This document shows positions 1 through 6,665 of a DNA stretch of 9,453 nucleotides, piece by piece. The stretch's first letter is position 1; each line of letters begins with the position of its first letter. The stretch is from Candidatus Bathyarchaeota archaeon (GTDB lineage Archaea > Thermoproteota > Bathyarchaeia > Bathyarchaeales > B26-1). The position numbers and the translations under genes are program-made. The stretch spans positions 1 through 9,453 of the forward strand of contig JAGTRH010000034.1 in the NCBI GenBank assembly GCA_018396795.1, in the 5' to 3' direction. Below the pieces are notes generated by a model, which was not told the origin of the DNA, made no database searches, and was given only the letters and a program-made list of their open reading frames with translations.

Positions 1-17
1 TATGTTGCACCGAAAAT

Positions 18-1703
18 TTAACCTTGAAAGTCTATCTTCGCTTTTCTCTCGAATTGAGTCTCAAATATTCTACGCACCGTTTCTATAGTATCCGCTTCCT
101 CCGGAGTTTTATCATCTCGTATCCTCAATATTCGGGCGAAACGTAGGGCCATCCCAGATTCATACTTTGGACTCTTCTGAATCTCATTGTAGGCTACCTC
201 AACAACTATTCTCGGCAGAACTATAACTCTATTTCCCTCCTCTCTAACGGTTATATTCTTTAGGCGCTCTGTCATCTCAGCTATTTCATCATCGGTTAAT
301 CCCTTAAACGTCTTACCAACAATCGTAAATCTATCTCCATCCTTCGCCGCTAAATAGTAGTCTGATAGCCATTTATGTCTCCTACCATAACCATACTCAG
401 CTGCAACAACAACCAGATCTAAAGGAGCTAAAATCTCCTTAATCTTGAACCAATGTTTACCACGCACACCAGGAGTGTATGGGCTATCTAATCTTTTAGC
501 CATCAATCCCTCGTGGCCTTCATTAATTGCTGTTCTCAAAAATAATTCAGCTTCATCCAGGCTGCTCGTTATAATCTGTTTTGTTAACGATATATTTCCA
601 GCAATCTCACTAAGCCTACTCCTCCGTTCAACGTATGGCGTTTTAATCAGGCTTTCTCCATTAACATAAAGCATATCGAATAAGTAAAGTTCGACTGGAA
701 TGTCCTCAGCAACTTTACTCACCTCATGAATTCTCTTGAACCTCCGCATCAAATGTTGAAAAGGCATCGGTTTTCCATCATCGCTAACAGCTATAACCTC
801 CCCCTCTAGGATAATCTCATTGGCACTAACTTCACTGCGAACTAAATTAACAATCTCAGGAAGACTTTTAGTAACATCTGTAAGCCTACGGCTGAATATT
901 CTCACATCACCATTTGACACGTGAATCTGTATTCTGGCACCATCAAGCTTAAATTCAAGCGCAGTTCTCCCACCATGCTCCTCAAAAACTTCCTTTAAGC
1001 CCCCGGCCATCTGTGCCAGCATTGGCTTGATAGGCCTGAATACCTTAAAGCCCAAATTTGATATGCCTTCTTTACCGTACTTTTTGCATAGATACGCTAC
1101 TTCACCTACATCGCCAGTTAGCATGGAAGCGGTTTGGATATACTTTAAGGGTATTGAAAAAGCCCTTGAGATAGCTGCCTCCATCAAACCCTCTTGGAAC
1201 CCTGTTCTCATCTCGCCGATCATCACTTTGACTAGATATTTTGCCTCTACAGGTGTGGCTCGGCTTAGTAGCGCTTCTATAAAGCGCTCTTTCTTTTCTC
1301 TAGACCCCTGCCCCTTTGATCCAGCAATATACTCAAATATTTTTCTAACATCAAGTATTGTAAGAGGCTTCTCAAATAAAATGGACTGCCTATTAGATGA
1401 ACCCCTTTCAAGCATAACCTGAGTGGCCGCTCCAATATCGCCAGTATTCCTAAAAGCAGAGTAGAAGACTGCCCAATCAACACCAGATAAGCGTTTAATT
1501 ACATCACTTATCGTCGCCCAGCTAACATCTAGTGTTCTGGAATCATATTTAGGAAAAGCTCTACCAAGGATCATTGATATAGCGGGCTCTATCTCCTCTT
1601 CGCCTAAATCTTTCAGGAATTCTGCAACGCTTTCAATCATCAGGTTACGCTTAGTCGTTTTCGCAAGTTTCTCACAGAGATCTACGAGTGATCTGAAATT
1701 CAC
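18..1703 (-). CDS. lig: ATP-dependent DNA ligase (archaeal/eukaryotic type)
   Basis: The 561-residue product seals nicks in DNA during replication and repair by way of an enzyme-AMP intermediate. The order is that of archaeal replicative ligases: an N-terminal helical DNA-binding domain (about 1-220), an adenylation domain (about 225-425) and an OB-fold (about 426-561). Motif I is KLDGAR with the AMP-accepting Lys252. ELYLFDMLYVNG (338-349) matches motif III, EGLMAKR (398-404) motif IV, WFKIK (418-422) motif V and RFARILRIRDDK (521-532) motif VI, so the active site looks intact. Length is close to the usual 550-610 residues. The start is GTG at 1703, directly preceded by an in-frame TAG; a GAGAGG ribosome-binding site lies about 7 bases upstream. 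The gene follows the zinc-ribbon gene by 72 bases with no strong TATA box between, so co-transcription is possible. Family assignment is very secure; cofactor preference (ATP, or also ADP/GTP) cannot be read from sequence. Confidence 0.97.
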   Translation of the reverse strand: MNFRSLVDLCEKLAKTTKRNLMIESVAEFLKDLGEEEIEPAISMILGRAFPKYDSRTLDVSWATISDVIKRLSGVDWAVFYSAFRNTGDIGAATQVMLERGSSNRQSILFEKPLTILDVRKIFEYIAGSKGQGSREKKERFIEALLSRATPVEAKYLVKVMIGEMRTGFQEGLMEAAISRAFSIPLKYIQTASMLTGDVGEVAYLCKKYGKEGISNLGFKVFRPIKPMLAQMAGGLKEVFEEHGGRTALEFKLDGARIQIHVSNGDVRIFSRRLTDVTKSLPEIVNLVRSEVSANEIILEGEVIAVSDDGKPMPFQHLMRRFKRIHEVSKVAEDIPVELYLFDMLYVNGESLIKTPYVERRSRLSEIAGNISLTKQIITSSLDEAELFLRTAINEGHEGLMAKRLDSPYTPGVRGKHWFKIKEILAPLDLVVVAAEYGYGRRHKWLSDYYLAAKDGDRFTIVGKTFKGLTDDEIAEMTERLKNITVREEGNRVIVLPRIVVEVAYNEIQKSPKYESGMALRFARILRIRDDKTPEEADTIETVRRIFETQFERKAKIDFQG

Positions 1704-1775
1704 CTAAATCCTCTCGTAAGCAACTTCAGAGTGCTTCAGCAAATTAACATCTAGAGTTGGAGATGCTGCCAAGCG

Positions 1776-2681
1776 TTACGACCAGACTTTGTTAATCTCT
1801 TCCTGGAGTTCTTTCTTTCTCTTCTCATACTCCTCTATTGTTATTTCACCGATTTTATATCTAGCTTGGAGAGCTTCAAGCTCCTCTCTCAAGACTTTCT
1901 CTTTTTCTTTTTTCTCCCTAATAAGCGAGTCCAAGAAAATTATTGTCTCCTCAACGTCCGCCCTCACATTATTTAGAACACCACTTGAAATCTTTCCCTC
2001 CTCAACTTTACTCTTCATATCATCGTATGCGGCTTGCAGATTATTCGCCATATCTCTTATCTCACTTGGCGTTTTATCCCCAAGAAGCTTCTCAAGACGC
2101 TCAAGATTAGCTTTAACACTCCTAGCCATATTCTCAAGCTCTCTTTGCTCAACCTTAAGTTTCTCAGATCTCTGCGAGAAAGTATTTAGATCCACTTCGC
2201 CAATTTTGTAGCGAACACTCAGCTCCTCAATATTCAATGCAACATCATTTAAACGCCTATTAATTTCATCCAGCCTTCTTCTAAGTTCCTCAAGTCTTCG
2301 GACGCGGGTATTGAGAAGCTCACTCAACTTACCGGAATACTCATTATAGAGCTTCAGGAATATGCTTTCCGAAACCTCACCAGACTGAAATAGTTTAAAG
2401 AGGGAAACCTTTCTTGTATATAACATTGAAATATTGGACATTAAATTTGCAATCTCACCCTCAAGTCCAACTGGTGGTGAAACTGCCGGAGTTGGCTGAG
2501 CTGTGGGCGGCGGTACTAGTGGTGGAACCGGTGGAGGTGCTTCCATCGGTTGAGGTCTCTCAGTGCGAGGGGGTTGTACAGGTATAGACAATTGAGCTCC
2601 GCAGTATATGCAATACTTCATAGCTGGGACTCTTCTTCCACAATTTGGGCATCGTACACGGGCTTCATCTAAACTTGACAA
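1776..2681 (-). CDS. Zinc-ribbon, proline-rich linker, coiled-coil protein of unknown function
   Basis: A 301-residue soluble protein whose function I do not recognise. Residues 11-27 hold a CPNC-x9-CIYC zinc ribbon (Cys11, 14, 24, 27). Residues 33-70 form a Pro-rich, probably disordered linker. Residues 75-300 are charged and helical with long coiled-coil stretches. No signal peptide or membrane segment is visible. The helical part contains four similar units with a Gly-Glu/Gly-Lys turn (near 101, 161, 229, 278); the two clearest are RYKIGEV (157-163) and RYKIGEI (274-280), each followed by an acidic, aromatic-bearing helix. These resemble SHOCT-like helical hairpins and the coiled coils of archaeal CdvA-like proteins, but no PRC-barrel is present, so neither name is applied. 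The start is TTG at 2681, with AAGGAG at 2693-2698 and an in-frame stop just upstream. It may share a transcript with the ligase gene; a functional link is only inferred from position. Confidence 0.85.
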   Translation of the reverse strand: MSSLDEARVRCPNCGRRVPAMKYCIYCGAQLSIPVQPPRTERPQPMEAPPPVPPLVPPPTAQPTPAVSPPVGLEGEIANLMSNISMLYTRKVSLFKLFQSGEVSESIFLKLYNEYSGKLSELLNTRVRRLEELRRRLDEINRRLNDVALNIEELSVRYKIGEVDLNTFSQRSEKLKVEQRELENMARSVKANLERLEKLLGDKTPSEIRDMANNLQAAYDDMKSKVEEGKISSGVLNNVRADVEETIIFLDSLIREKKEKEKVLREELEALQARYKIGEITIEEYEKRKKELQEEINKVWS

Positions 2682-2779
2682 CGTAACACAGACTCCTTAG
2701 GTTATTTTCTCGACGAACTAAATATATTTTGGCGACTTATAAAAATTAATCAACACAAAAGTGTATATTGTGAGAGGAT
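2682..2779. promoter_or_regulatory. Divergent promoter region between the zinc-ribbon gene and the 123-residue orphan
   Basis: A 98-base AT-rich spacer separates two divergent starts. Read rightward, CTTATAAAAATT at 2736-2747 is a good archaeal TATA-box match about 38 bases before the ATG at 2780; transcription from about 2766 would leave a short leader containing GAGAGG. Read leftward, AAAATATATTTAG (complement of 2718-2730) lies about 43 bases before the TTG at 2681, giving a leader with AAGGAG. Both assignments come from spacing and sequence likeness only. Confidence 0.6.
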
Positions 2780-3151
2780 ATGAGTGGTAATGATTACATA
2801 TCGCTTAGAAAGGTGTTAAAGGACTATCTGAAAGATAACGGTATAACCCTTAATGATTTACTCAGCGTTATGGATGAAGATAAAGAAGGCATAATGGAAG
2901 CTTTAAGCAAAAGAGTTTACTTGACAGAGGCTCAACGCATTGCTCTTGAGCGTAGTCTTTCAAGCCGAGACTTAAACCTTTTGTTATTTGTTATTCAAGC
3001 CTTTTATATATTAAACCCTTCAGGGCTTTACAAGGGGCTGATTATTGAGCCGGTTAGAGAAGACGTTATGATAGATAATAGAGTGACATTTAGAGGCTGT
3101 AAAATGATATTAAAAGCCCTAGGTATATCAACAGAAAATATAGAAGCCTAA
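2780..3151 (+). CDS. Hypothetical protein, 123 residues, mostly helical
   Basis: I do not recognise this protein. It is small, soluble and acidic, with no Cys cluster, signal peptide or membrane helix. Residues 8-60 look like a run of short helices; the stretch around DNGITLNDLLSVMDEDKEGI could be a degenerate helix-turn-helix, but the match is weak. Residues 65-80 are a hydrophobic helix (LLLFVIQAFYIL), and the C-terminal part 84-118 has strand-like segments around LIIEPVRED and VTFRGCKMIL. The ATG at 2780 has an in-frame TGA at 2771-2773, so it is the first possible start; GAGAGG sits 2 bases upstream, a tight spacing. A TATA-like box at 2736-2747 and codon use like that of its neighbours support a real gene. 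It stands alone on its strand between two leftward units and ends 11 bases from the GTPase gene's stop. Confidence 0.75.
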   Translation: MSGNDYISLRKVLKDYLKDNGITLNDLLSVMDEDKEGIMEALSKRVYLTEAQRIALERSLSSRDLNLLLFVIQAFYILNPSGLYKGLIIEPVREDVMIDNRVTFRGCKMILKALGISTENIEA

Positions 3152-3162
3152 AATTTTAGAAT

Positions 3163-4335
3163 TCAGTAATGAATCTCCACGATGTCTCCATCCATTAATA
3201 CATGATTCGCACCGACCCTCTCACCGGGATATTTTGCACTAGGACCCCAAATACGAGCATATTTAAAGCCTTTATACATTTCACTATGCAACTTCTTTGC
3301 AACCTCGATTACACTTGTCCCTTTTTTCATTACAAGCGGCTTTTTAGATGGCTCTCTAGAGGACGGCTCCTTAGTATACACCCTTATTATTTTAAGCATG
3401 CGGAATACGCTTTCCCCAAGATCCTTTAATCCCATATTATTTAAACAGGAAACTACCAAAAGAGGAATCTTTCGCCCCCTTAGCTCATTTTTTAGTAGCA
3501 GAAGATTCATTTCGGCGTTTGGCGAGTCGGATTTGTTGGCAATAATGATTGTTGGTTTATAAATGCTGCTTGAGAATAACGCGTCTTCAATATCATCTAA
3601 GCTCACCCTACCATTTATTCTAACTAGAGCCGACATGACCCGATAGCTATTTAATAGACTCTTTACATCATCGTATGTGCAGTCAACTAATACCCCACCA
3701 CCTATAATTTGGATGCCGACACCATAGCCACGCCTAATAATTTCAACCTCGCCTTCAGGTTCTTCGATCAATATCCCAGCCTTATCGAGCTCAGACGATA
3801 TTATCGCAAACTGTTCAGCTGGGTTGCGTGATAAATCAACCATTATAATTAGGCCATCTGCATTACGCACCAAACTTAGGATCTGAGTCCCCTCCATTTT
3901 TCCTTCAGACGCCCCCTCGACTATGGCTGGCGCCTCGACAAGCTGAAACTGTATATCCTCATGCTGAAGCATTCCGGGAATTGGTCTCTGAGTTGTGAAC
4001 GGTAGCGGGCTTATCTCAGGCTTAGCGTTAGTCACAGAGGCAAGTAGACTGCTTTTGCCAACATTTGGTAACCCTAAAATAACTATTTGCCCAGCTCCCT
4101 CCTTTGGTATGGCAAACCCAACTCCGCTACCCTTCCTTCGAGCCTTAGACTTCTCAAGCTCGCGTTCAAGCTCAGCGATTCTACGTTTAACATTCGCTAC
4201 AAGCTTACTGGTTCCTTTGTGTTTTGGAACCAAGGAAAGAAATTCGCGCATCAATTTTATCTTTTCCGGCGTGGAGCGACAAGCCACAACTTCAGCCCAT
4301 TTAGCTTTAGCCTCGGCTGGAAGGTTTGTGACCAT
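3163..4335 (-). CDS. DRG/Obg-like GTPase with C-terminal TGS domain
   Basis: A 390-residue GTP-binding protein of the Obg/DRG superfamily, a group generally linked to ribosomes and translation. Residues 1-70 form a charged helical N-terminal region. The G domain starts with the P-loop GLPNVGKSS (88-96) and PFTTQRPIPG (112-121), the DRG-like switch I/G2 region. Residues 134-137, where DLPG is expected, read EAPA. G4 is NKSD (267-270) and G5 is around VSC (295-297). Between G3 and G4, residues 190-260 match the DRG-type insert in pattern (a GYGVGIQI stretch, then VKSLLNSYR). The last 70 residues (319-390), ending in MDGDIVEIHY, form a TGS domain. The ATG at 4335 lies 33 bases after the galK stop with a weak AGGT site, so read-through from the gal genes is plausible. 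It may be one of the archaeal DRG paralogues rather than the main DRG orthologue. Confidence 0.93.
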   Translation of the reverse strand: MVTNLPAEAKAKWAEVVACRSTPEKIKLMREFLSLVPKHKGTSKLVANVKRRIAELERELEKSKARRKGSGVGFAIPKEGAGQIVILGLPNVGKSSLLASVTNAKPEISPLPFTTQRPIPGMLQHEDIQFQLVEAPAIVEGASEGKMEGTQILSLVRNADGLIIMVDLSRNPAEQFAIISSELDKAGILIEEPEGEVEIIRRGYGVGIQIIGGGVLVDCTYDDVKSLLNSYRVMSALVRINGRVSLDDIEDALFSSSIYKPTIIIANKSDSPNAEMNLLLLKNELRGRKIPLLVVSCLNNMGLKDLGESVFRMLKIIRVYTKEPSSREPSKKPLVMKKGTSVIEVAKKLHSEMYKGFKYARIWGPSAKYPGERVGANHVLMDGDIVEIHY

Positions 4336-4368
4336 CTTGTTTACCTGGAATAAATATTGTGAAGCATT

Positions 4369-5601
4369 CTATATTTTTGTTGTTTTTTCGACTCTCACGC
4401 CTTCGCCGACCCCTGATACCCAACCATTTCTAGCGCCGGCGGAAATGCAATTCTCAATAATCTTTTTCCCGATCTCTTCATTTTTAACTAACGCTATTAT
4501 ACTTCCTCCCATTCCAGCGCCGGATATCTTGGCGCCATAGGCACCAGCGTCTATAGCCGCCTCACATATGCGTTCAATCTTTGGGAGACTCACATCATAT
4601 AAATCCCTTAACAGAGCGTGCTGGGCATTCATTATTTCGCCTAGAATCCTGAGATTTAACTCGCTTAGGGGGCTATTTTGGATTCTTCTCCACGAGTCTT
4701 CGCCAAGATTTGATATGATTTCCTCTGCGTCGAGCTTCTTAAAGTTAAGTATTTTAAGTGCTAATACTGTTAATTTATGCATCTTAAGCGTAAACAAGAT
4801 TCTCTTTCTCGAGGTGTCGCTCAAAATCGATAGATAATCTTGAATCTCTTCTTCGCTTATATCCTCCCATATTGGCTGATCAAATCTATATCCAAGCTTG
4901 GCTTTTATCGCATTCGGAATAGAAGTATTCTCCATCAAGGTTTTTAGGCCGATGTTTATCTCCATTTGCCTTTTTGGATGAATATCGCCAGTTGAATGTC
5001 TAATTCCAGAATCTATAATAGCGAACGTCAAATCCTTAAAGGGTAGCTCCTCAACATTATATGGTGGTCTACAGTCTAGTTTTATTATGCCTCCGAAGGC
5101 TACACCATACTGATCTAATCTGCCGCATGGTATACCGGCTTCCATATTCTCAGCTGCAAAGGATATTTCAGCTATATCTTTTCTGCCTAATCCAAGATTA
5201 AACGCTTGGTTTATGAGTTCGGTGAAAGCCACTTCAAGCGCTGCGCTGCTTGCCAGCCCAGAGCCAATCGGTATCTCGCTCCTAATCATTACGTTCATGC
5301 CTCTAAGTTTATCTGCAAAACCTCTCTTTACAAGAACGTTTACAACGCCACGAAGGTAATTGCCGAAAAATTTTCCTCCATGCATTTCATTAATTCCGAT
5401 GTTGAACGAGTCAATGCATGGCTCATTATGCATCTCAAGATCAAGTGATTTAACATTAAAAATGTTATCTCCCGAGAATTCTCCTGAAATATAAAGTCTA
5501 AGGTTAATGGCGGCTGGAATAACAGGAAGCCCTTTATAGTCTTGGTGCGTGTTTAGAAAGTCCGCTCTTCCGGGGGATGATACAATAATTCGCCTCTTCA
5601 C
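4369..5601 (-). CDS. galK: Galactokinase (GHMP kinase family)
   Basis: The enzyme phosphorylates galactose at O1 with ATP, the first step of the Leloir pathway. The three GHMP motifs are present: PGRADFLNTHQDY (10-22, galactokinase signature region), the ATP loop PIGSGLASSAAL (111-122) and AKISGAGMGGSII (357-369). The catalytic Asp is Asp163 in GRLDQ, and MNAQHALLRDLYDVSLP (324-340) is typical of galactokinases rather than other GHMP kinases. Motif 1 is unusual: the normal GEHTDY reads NTHQDY, so the sugar-contacting Glu is Thr18, while Arg12, His19 and Asp21 remain. I chose GTG at 5601 (410 residues) because GGGGTG lies about 9 bases upstream and the conserved domain begins at once; an ATG at 5646 would add 15 non-conserved residues and overlap galT. 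It follows galT by 28 bases, which strongly supports a galactose role. Another sugar substrate remains possible. Confidence 0.88.
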   Translation of the reverse strand: MKRRIIVSSPGRADFLNTHQDYKGLPVIPAAINLRLYISGEFSGDNIFNVKSLDLEMHNEPCIDSFNIGINEMHGGKFFGNYLRGVVNVLVKRGFADKLRGMNVMIRSEIPIGSGLASSAALEVAFTELINQAFNLGLGRKDIAEISFAAENMEAGIPCGRLDQYGVAFGGIIKLDCRPPYNVEELPFKDLTFAIIDSGIRHSTGDIHPKRQMEINIGLKTLMENTSIPNAIKAKLGYRFDQPIWEDISEEEIQDYLSILSDTSRKRILFTLKMHKLTVLALKILNFKKLDAEEIISNLGEDSWRRIQNSPLSELNLRILGEIMNAQHALLRDLYDVSLPKIERICEAAIDAGAYGAKISGAGMGGSIIALVKNEEIGKKIIENCISAGARNGWVSGVGEGVRVEKTTKI

Positions 5602-5629
5602 AATAATTGCACCCCTTAATAAATAATTA

Positions 5630-6583
5630 CTATTTTTCCGGAGCATCTCTTAACTCTTTAGCCTTCGCTTCAGGTGTATAATCAAATGTTACAGTTCCAG
5701 CTCCAGTTTCAACACTTGCAAAATATTTTATCTTGTTCTTTTCCCTGTACGGTGGGTAAAATTCTACGTGGAAATGATAATATGGATATAACTTGTTATC
5801 TGTGGGTCTTTGGTGTAAAACCATCATGTATGGAAAACTCATGTTAAAGAGATTGTCAAACTTTCTTAAAATCATCTTTAAGAGTGAAGCAAAAGAATCT
5901 CTTTCTTTATTTGTTAAATCCGTTATGGCTGCGATATGCCTCTTTGGATATATGTGAACACCGTAGGGCCAGTGCGCAAAAAATGGCAGAAAACAAATGA
6001 AATCATCATTCTCGCATACCAAGCGCACCGCGTCTTTCCTCTCCTTCTCTATTATGGTGCAGAATAAGCATTTATTATTTCTCTTCCAATAGCGTAAGCT
6101 TGATTCAAGTTCTCGTTTTATAAGTGGGGGTATGAAGGGAAACGCGTATATCTGCCCGTGAGGATGGTCCAGAGTGACTCCTATAATTCGACCTTTATTC
6201 TCAAATATGAAAACATATTTTACATAATCTCTTTTTCCCAGATCCTCAAATCTTTCAGACCATAGGTCTATTACAGCCCTAATGTTTTCAACGCTTAAAT
6301 CAGCTAGCGTCGCATCATGTCTAGGCGTATAGATTACGACCTCGCAAGCCCCTCTCGATGGCTTGCAACGATAAAGTTTATCGTTCTTAATCTCTGGTAA
6401 CGGTGGGTCTGGAAGTAGAGAAGGAAACTTATTTGGTATGCTGAGAACAGTCCATCCGGATTCTGGGACTTCTTCCGACCCTGGACAGAATGGACAGAAA
6501 TTTTCCGGTAGTAGTGGACGTTTGCCCCTCTCCCCGGAGACAATAATCCACTCCTGTAGTATTGGATCCCACCTTAGCTCCAT
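5630..6583 (-). CDS. galT: Galactose-1-phosphate uridylyltransferase
   Basis: The 317-residue enzyme exchanges UMP between UDP-glucose and galactose-1-phosphate, giving UDP-galactose and glucose-1-phosphate. It belongs to the HIT superfamily. The active site is HPHGQ (140-144) with nucleophile His142. The E. coli zinc ligands have counterparts here at Cys30, Cys33, His89 and His140 with very similar spacing. The second metal site also seems kept (Glu158, His257, and His270/His272 in YYHFHVEFYPP). The family's C-terminal tail, TPEAKAKELRD (303-313), is present. An extra CLFC pair (172-175) marks the second half, as seen in many prokaryotic GalTs. Length is slightly below the roughly 330-350 usual for the family. 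The ATG at 6583 has GGGTGG about 5 bases upstream. It is the first gene of a galT-galK-GTPase unit, transcribed away from the xylulokinase gene. No UDP-galactose epimerase gene is in the window. Confidence 0.96.
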   Translation of the reverse strand: MELRWDPILQEWIIVSGERGKRPLLPENFCPFCPGSEEVPESGWTVLSIPNKFPSLLPDPPLPEIKNDKLYRCKPSRGACEVVIYTPRHDATLADLSVENIRAVIDLWSERFEDLGKRDYVKYVFIFENKGRIIGVTLDHPHGQIYAFPFIPPLIKRELESSLRYWKRNNKCLFCTIIEKERKDAVRLVCENDDFICFLPFFAHWPYGVHIYPKRHIAAITDLTNKERDSFASLLKMILRKFDNLFNMSFPYMMVLHQRPTDNKLYPYYHFHVEFYPPYREKNKIKYFASVETGAGTVTFDYTPEAKAKELRDAPEK

Positions 6584-6665
6584 CAGGCCACCCGCATGTA
6601 ATTTTAGAAGCAGAGAAAGATAAAAATAAAGTTATCTAGTGCTCTTATTAGGAGAGTGCTTAATA
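6584..6665. promoter_or_regulatory. Divergent control region between galT and the xylulokinase gene
   Basis: An 82-base spacer between divergent starts. The AT-rich core GATAAAAATAAAG (6619-6631) can act as a TATA-like element in either direction: it lies about 36-47 bases from the galT ATG and 35-47 from the xylulokinase ATG. The core is enclosed by a perfect inverted repeat, AGATAA (6618-6623) and TTATCT (6632-6637), with an 8-base spacer. A second imperfect palindrome, CTCTTATTAGGAG (6642-6654), covers the ribosome-binding site of the kinase gene. AGTGCT is directly repeated at 6638-6643 and 6655-6660. A shared sugar-responsive regulator is an inference. Confidence 0.5.

Noticed and set aside
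1789..2211. Plus-strand open frame of 140 codons, rich in Ser and Phe
   Set aside because: It is the mirror of the Lys/Glu-rich coiled-coil gene on the minus strand; the Ser/Phe/Leu bias is what the complement of such a gene gives.
2753..2772. Small inverted repeats (ACAC/GTGT, CACAA/TTGTG) before the 123-residue gene
   Set aside because: The arms are only 4-5 bases in AT-rich DNA, which is chance level; not strong enough to call an operator.
3995..4540. Long plus-strand open frame of 181 codons
   Set aside because: It lies antisense to the GTPase and across the junction into galK, has no recognisable domain, and both opposite-strand genes are well-conserved families.
5602..5646. Upstream ATG extension of galK by 15 codons
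   Set aside because: The added residues do not match the family, would overlap the end of galT, and the GTG at 5601 has a better-placed GGGGTG site.
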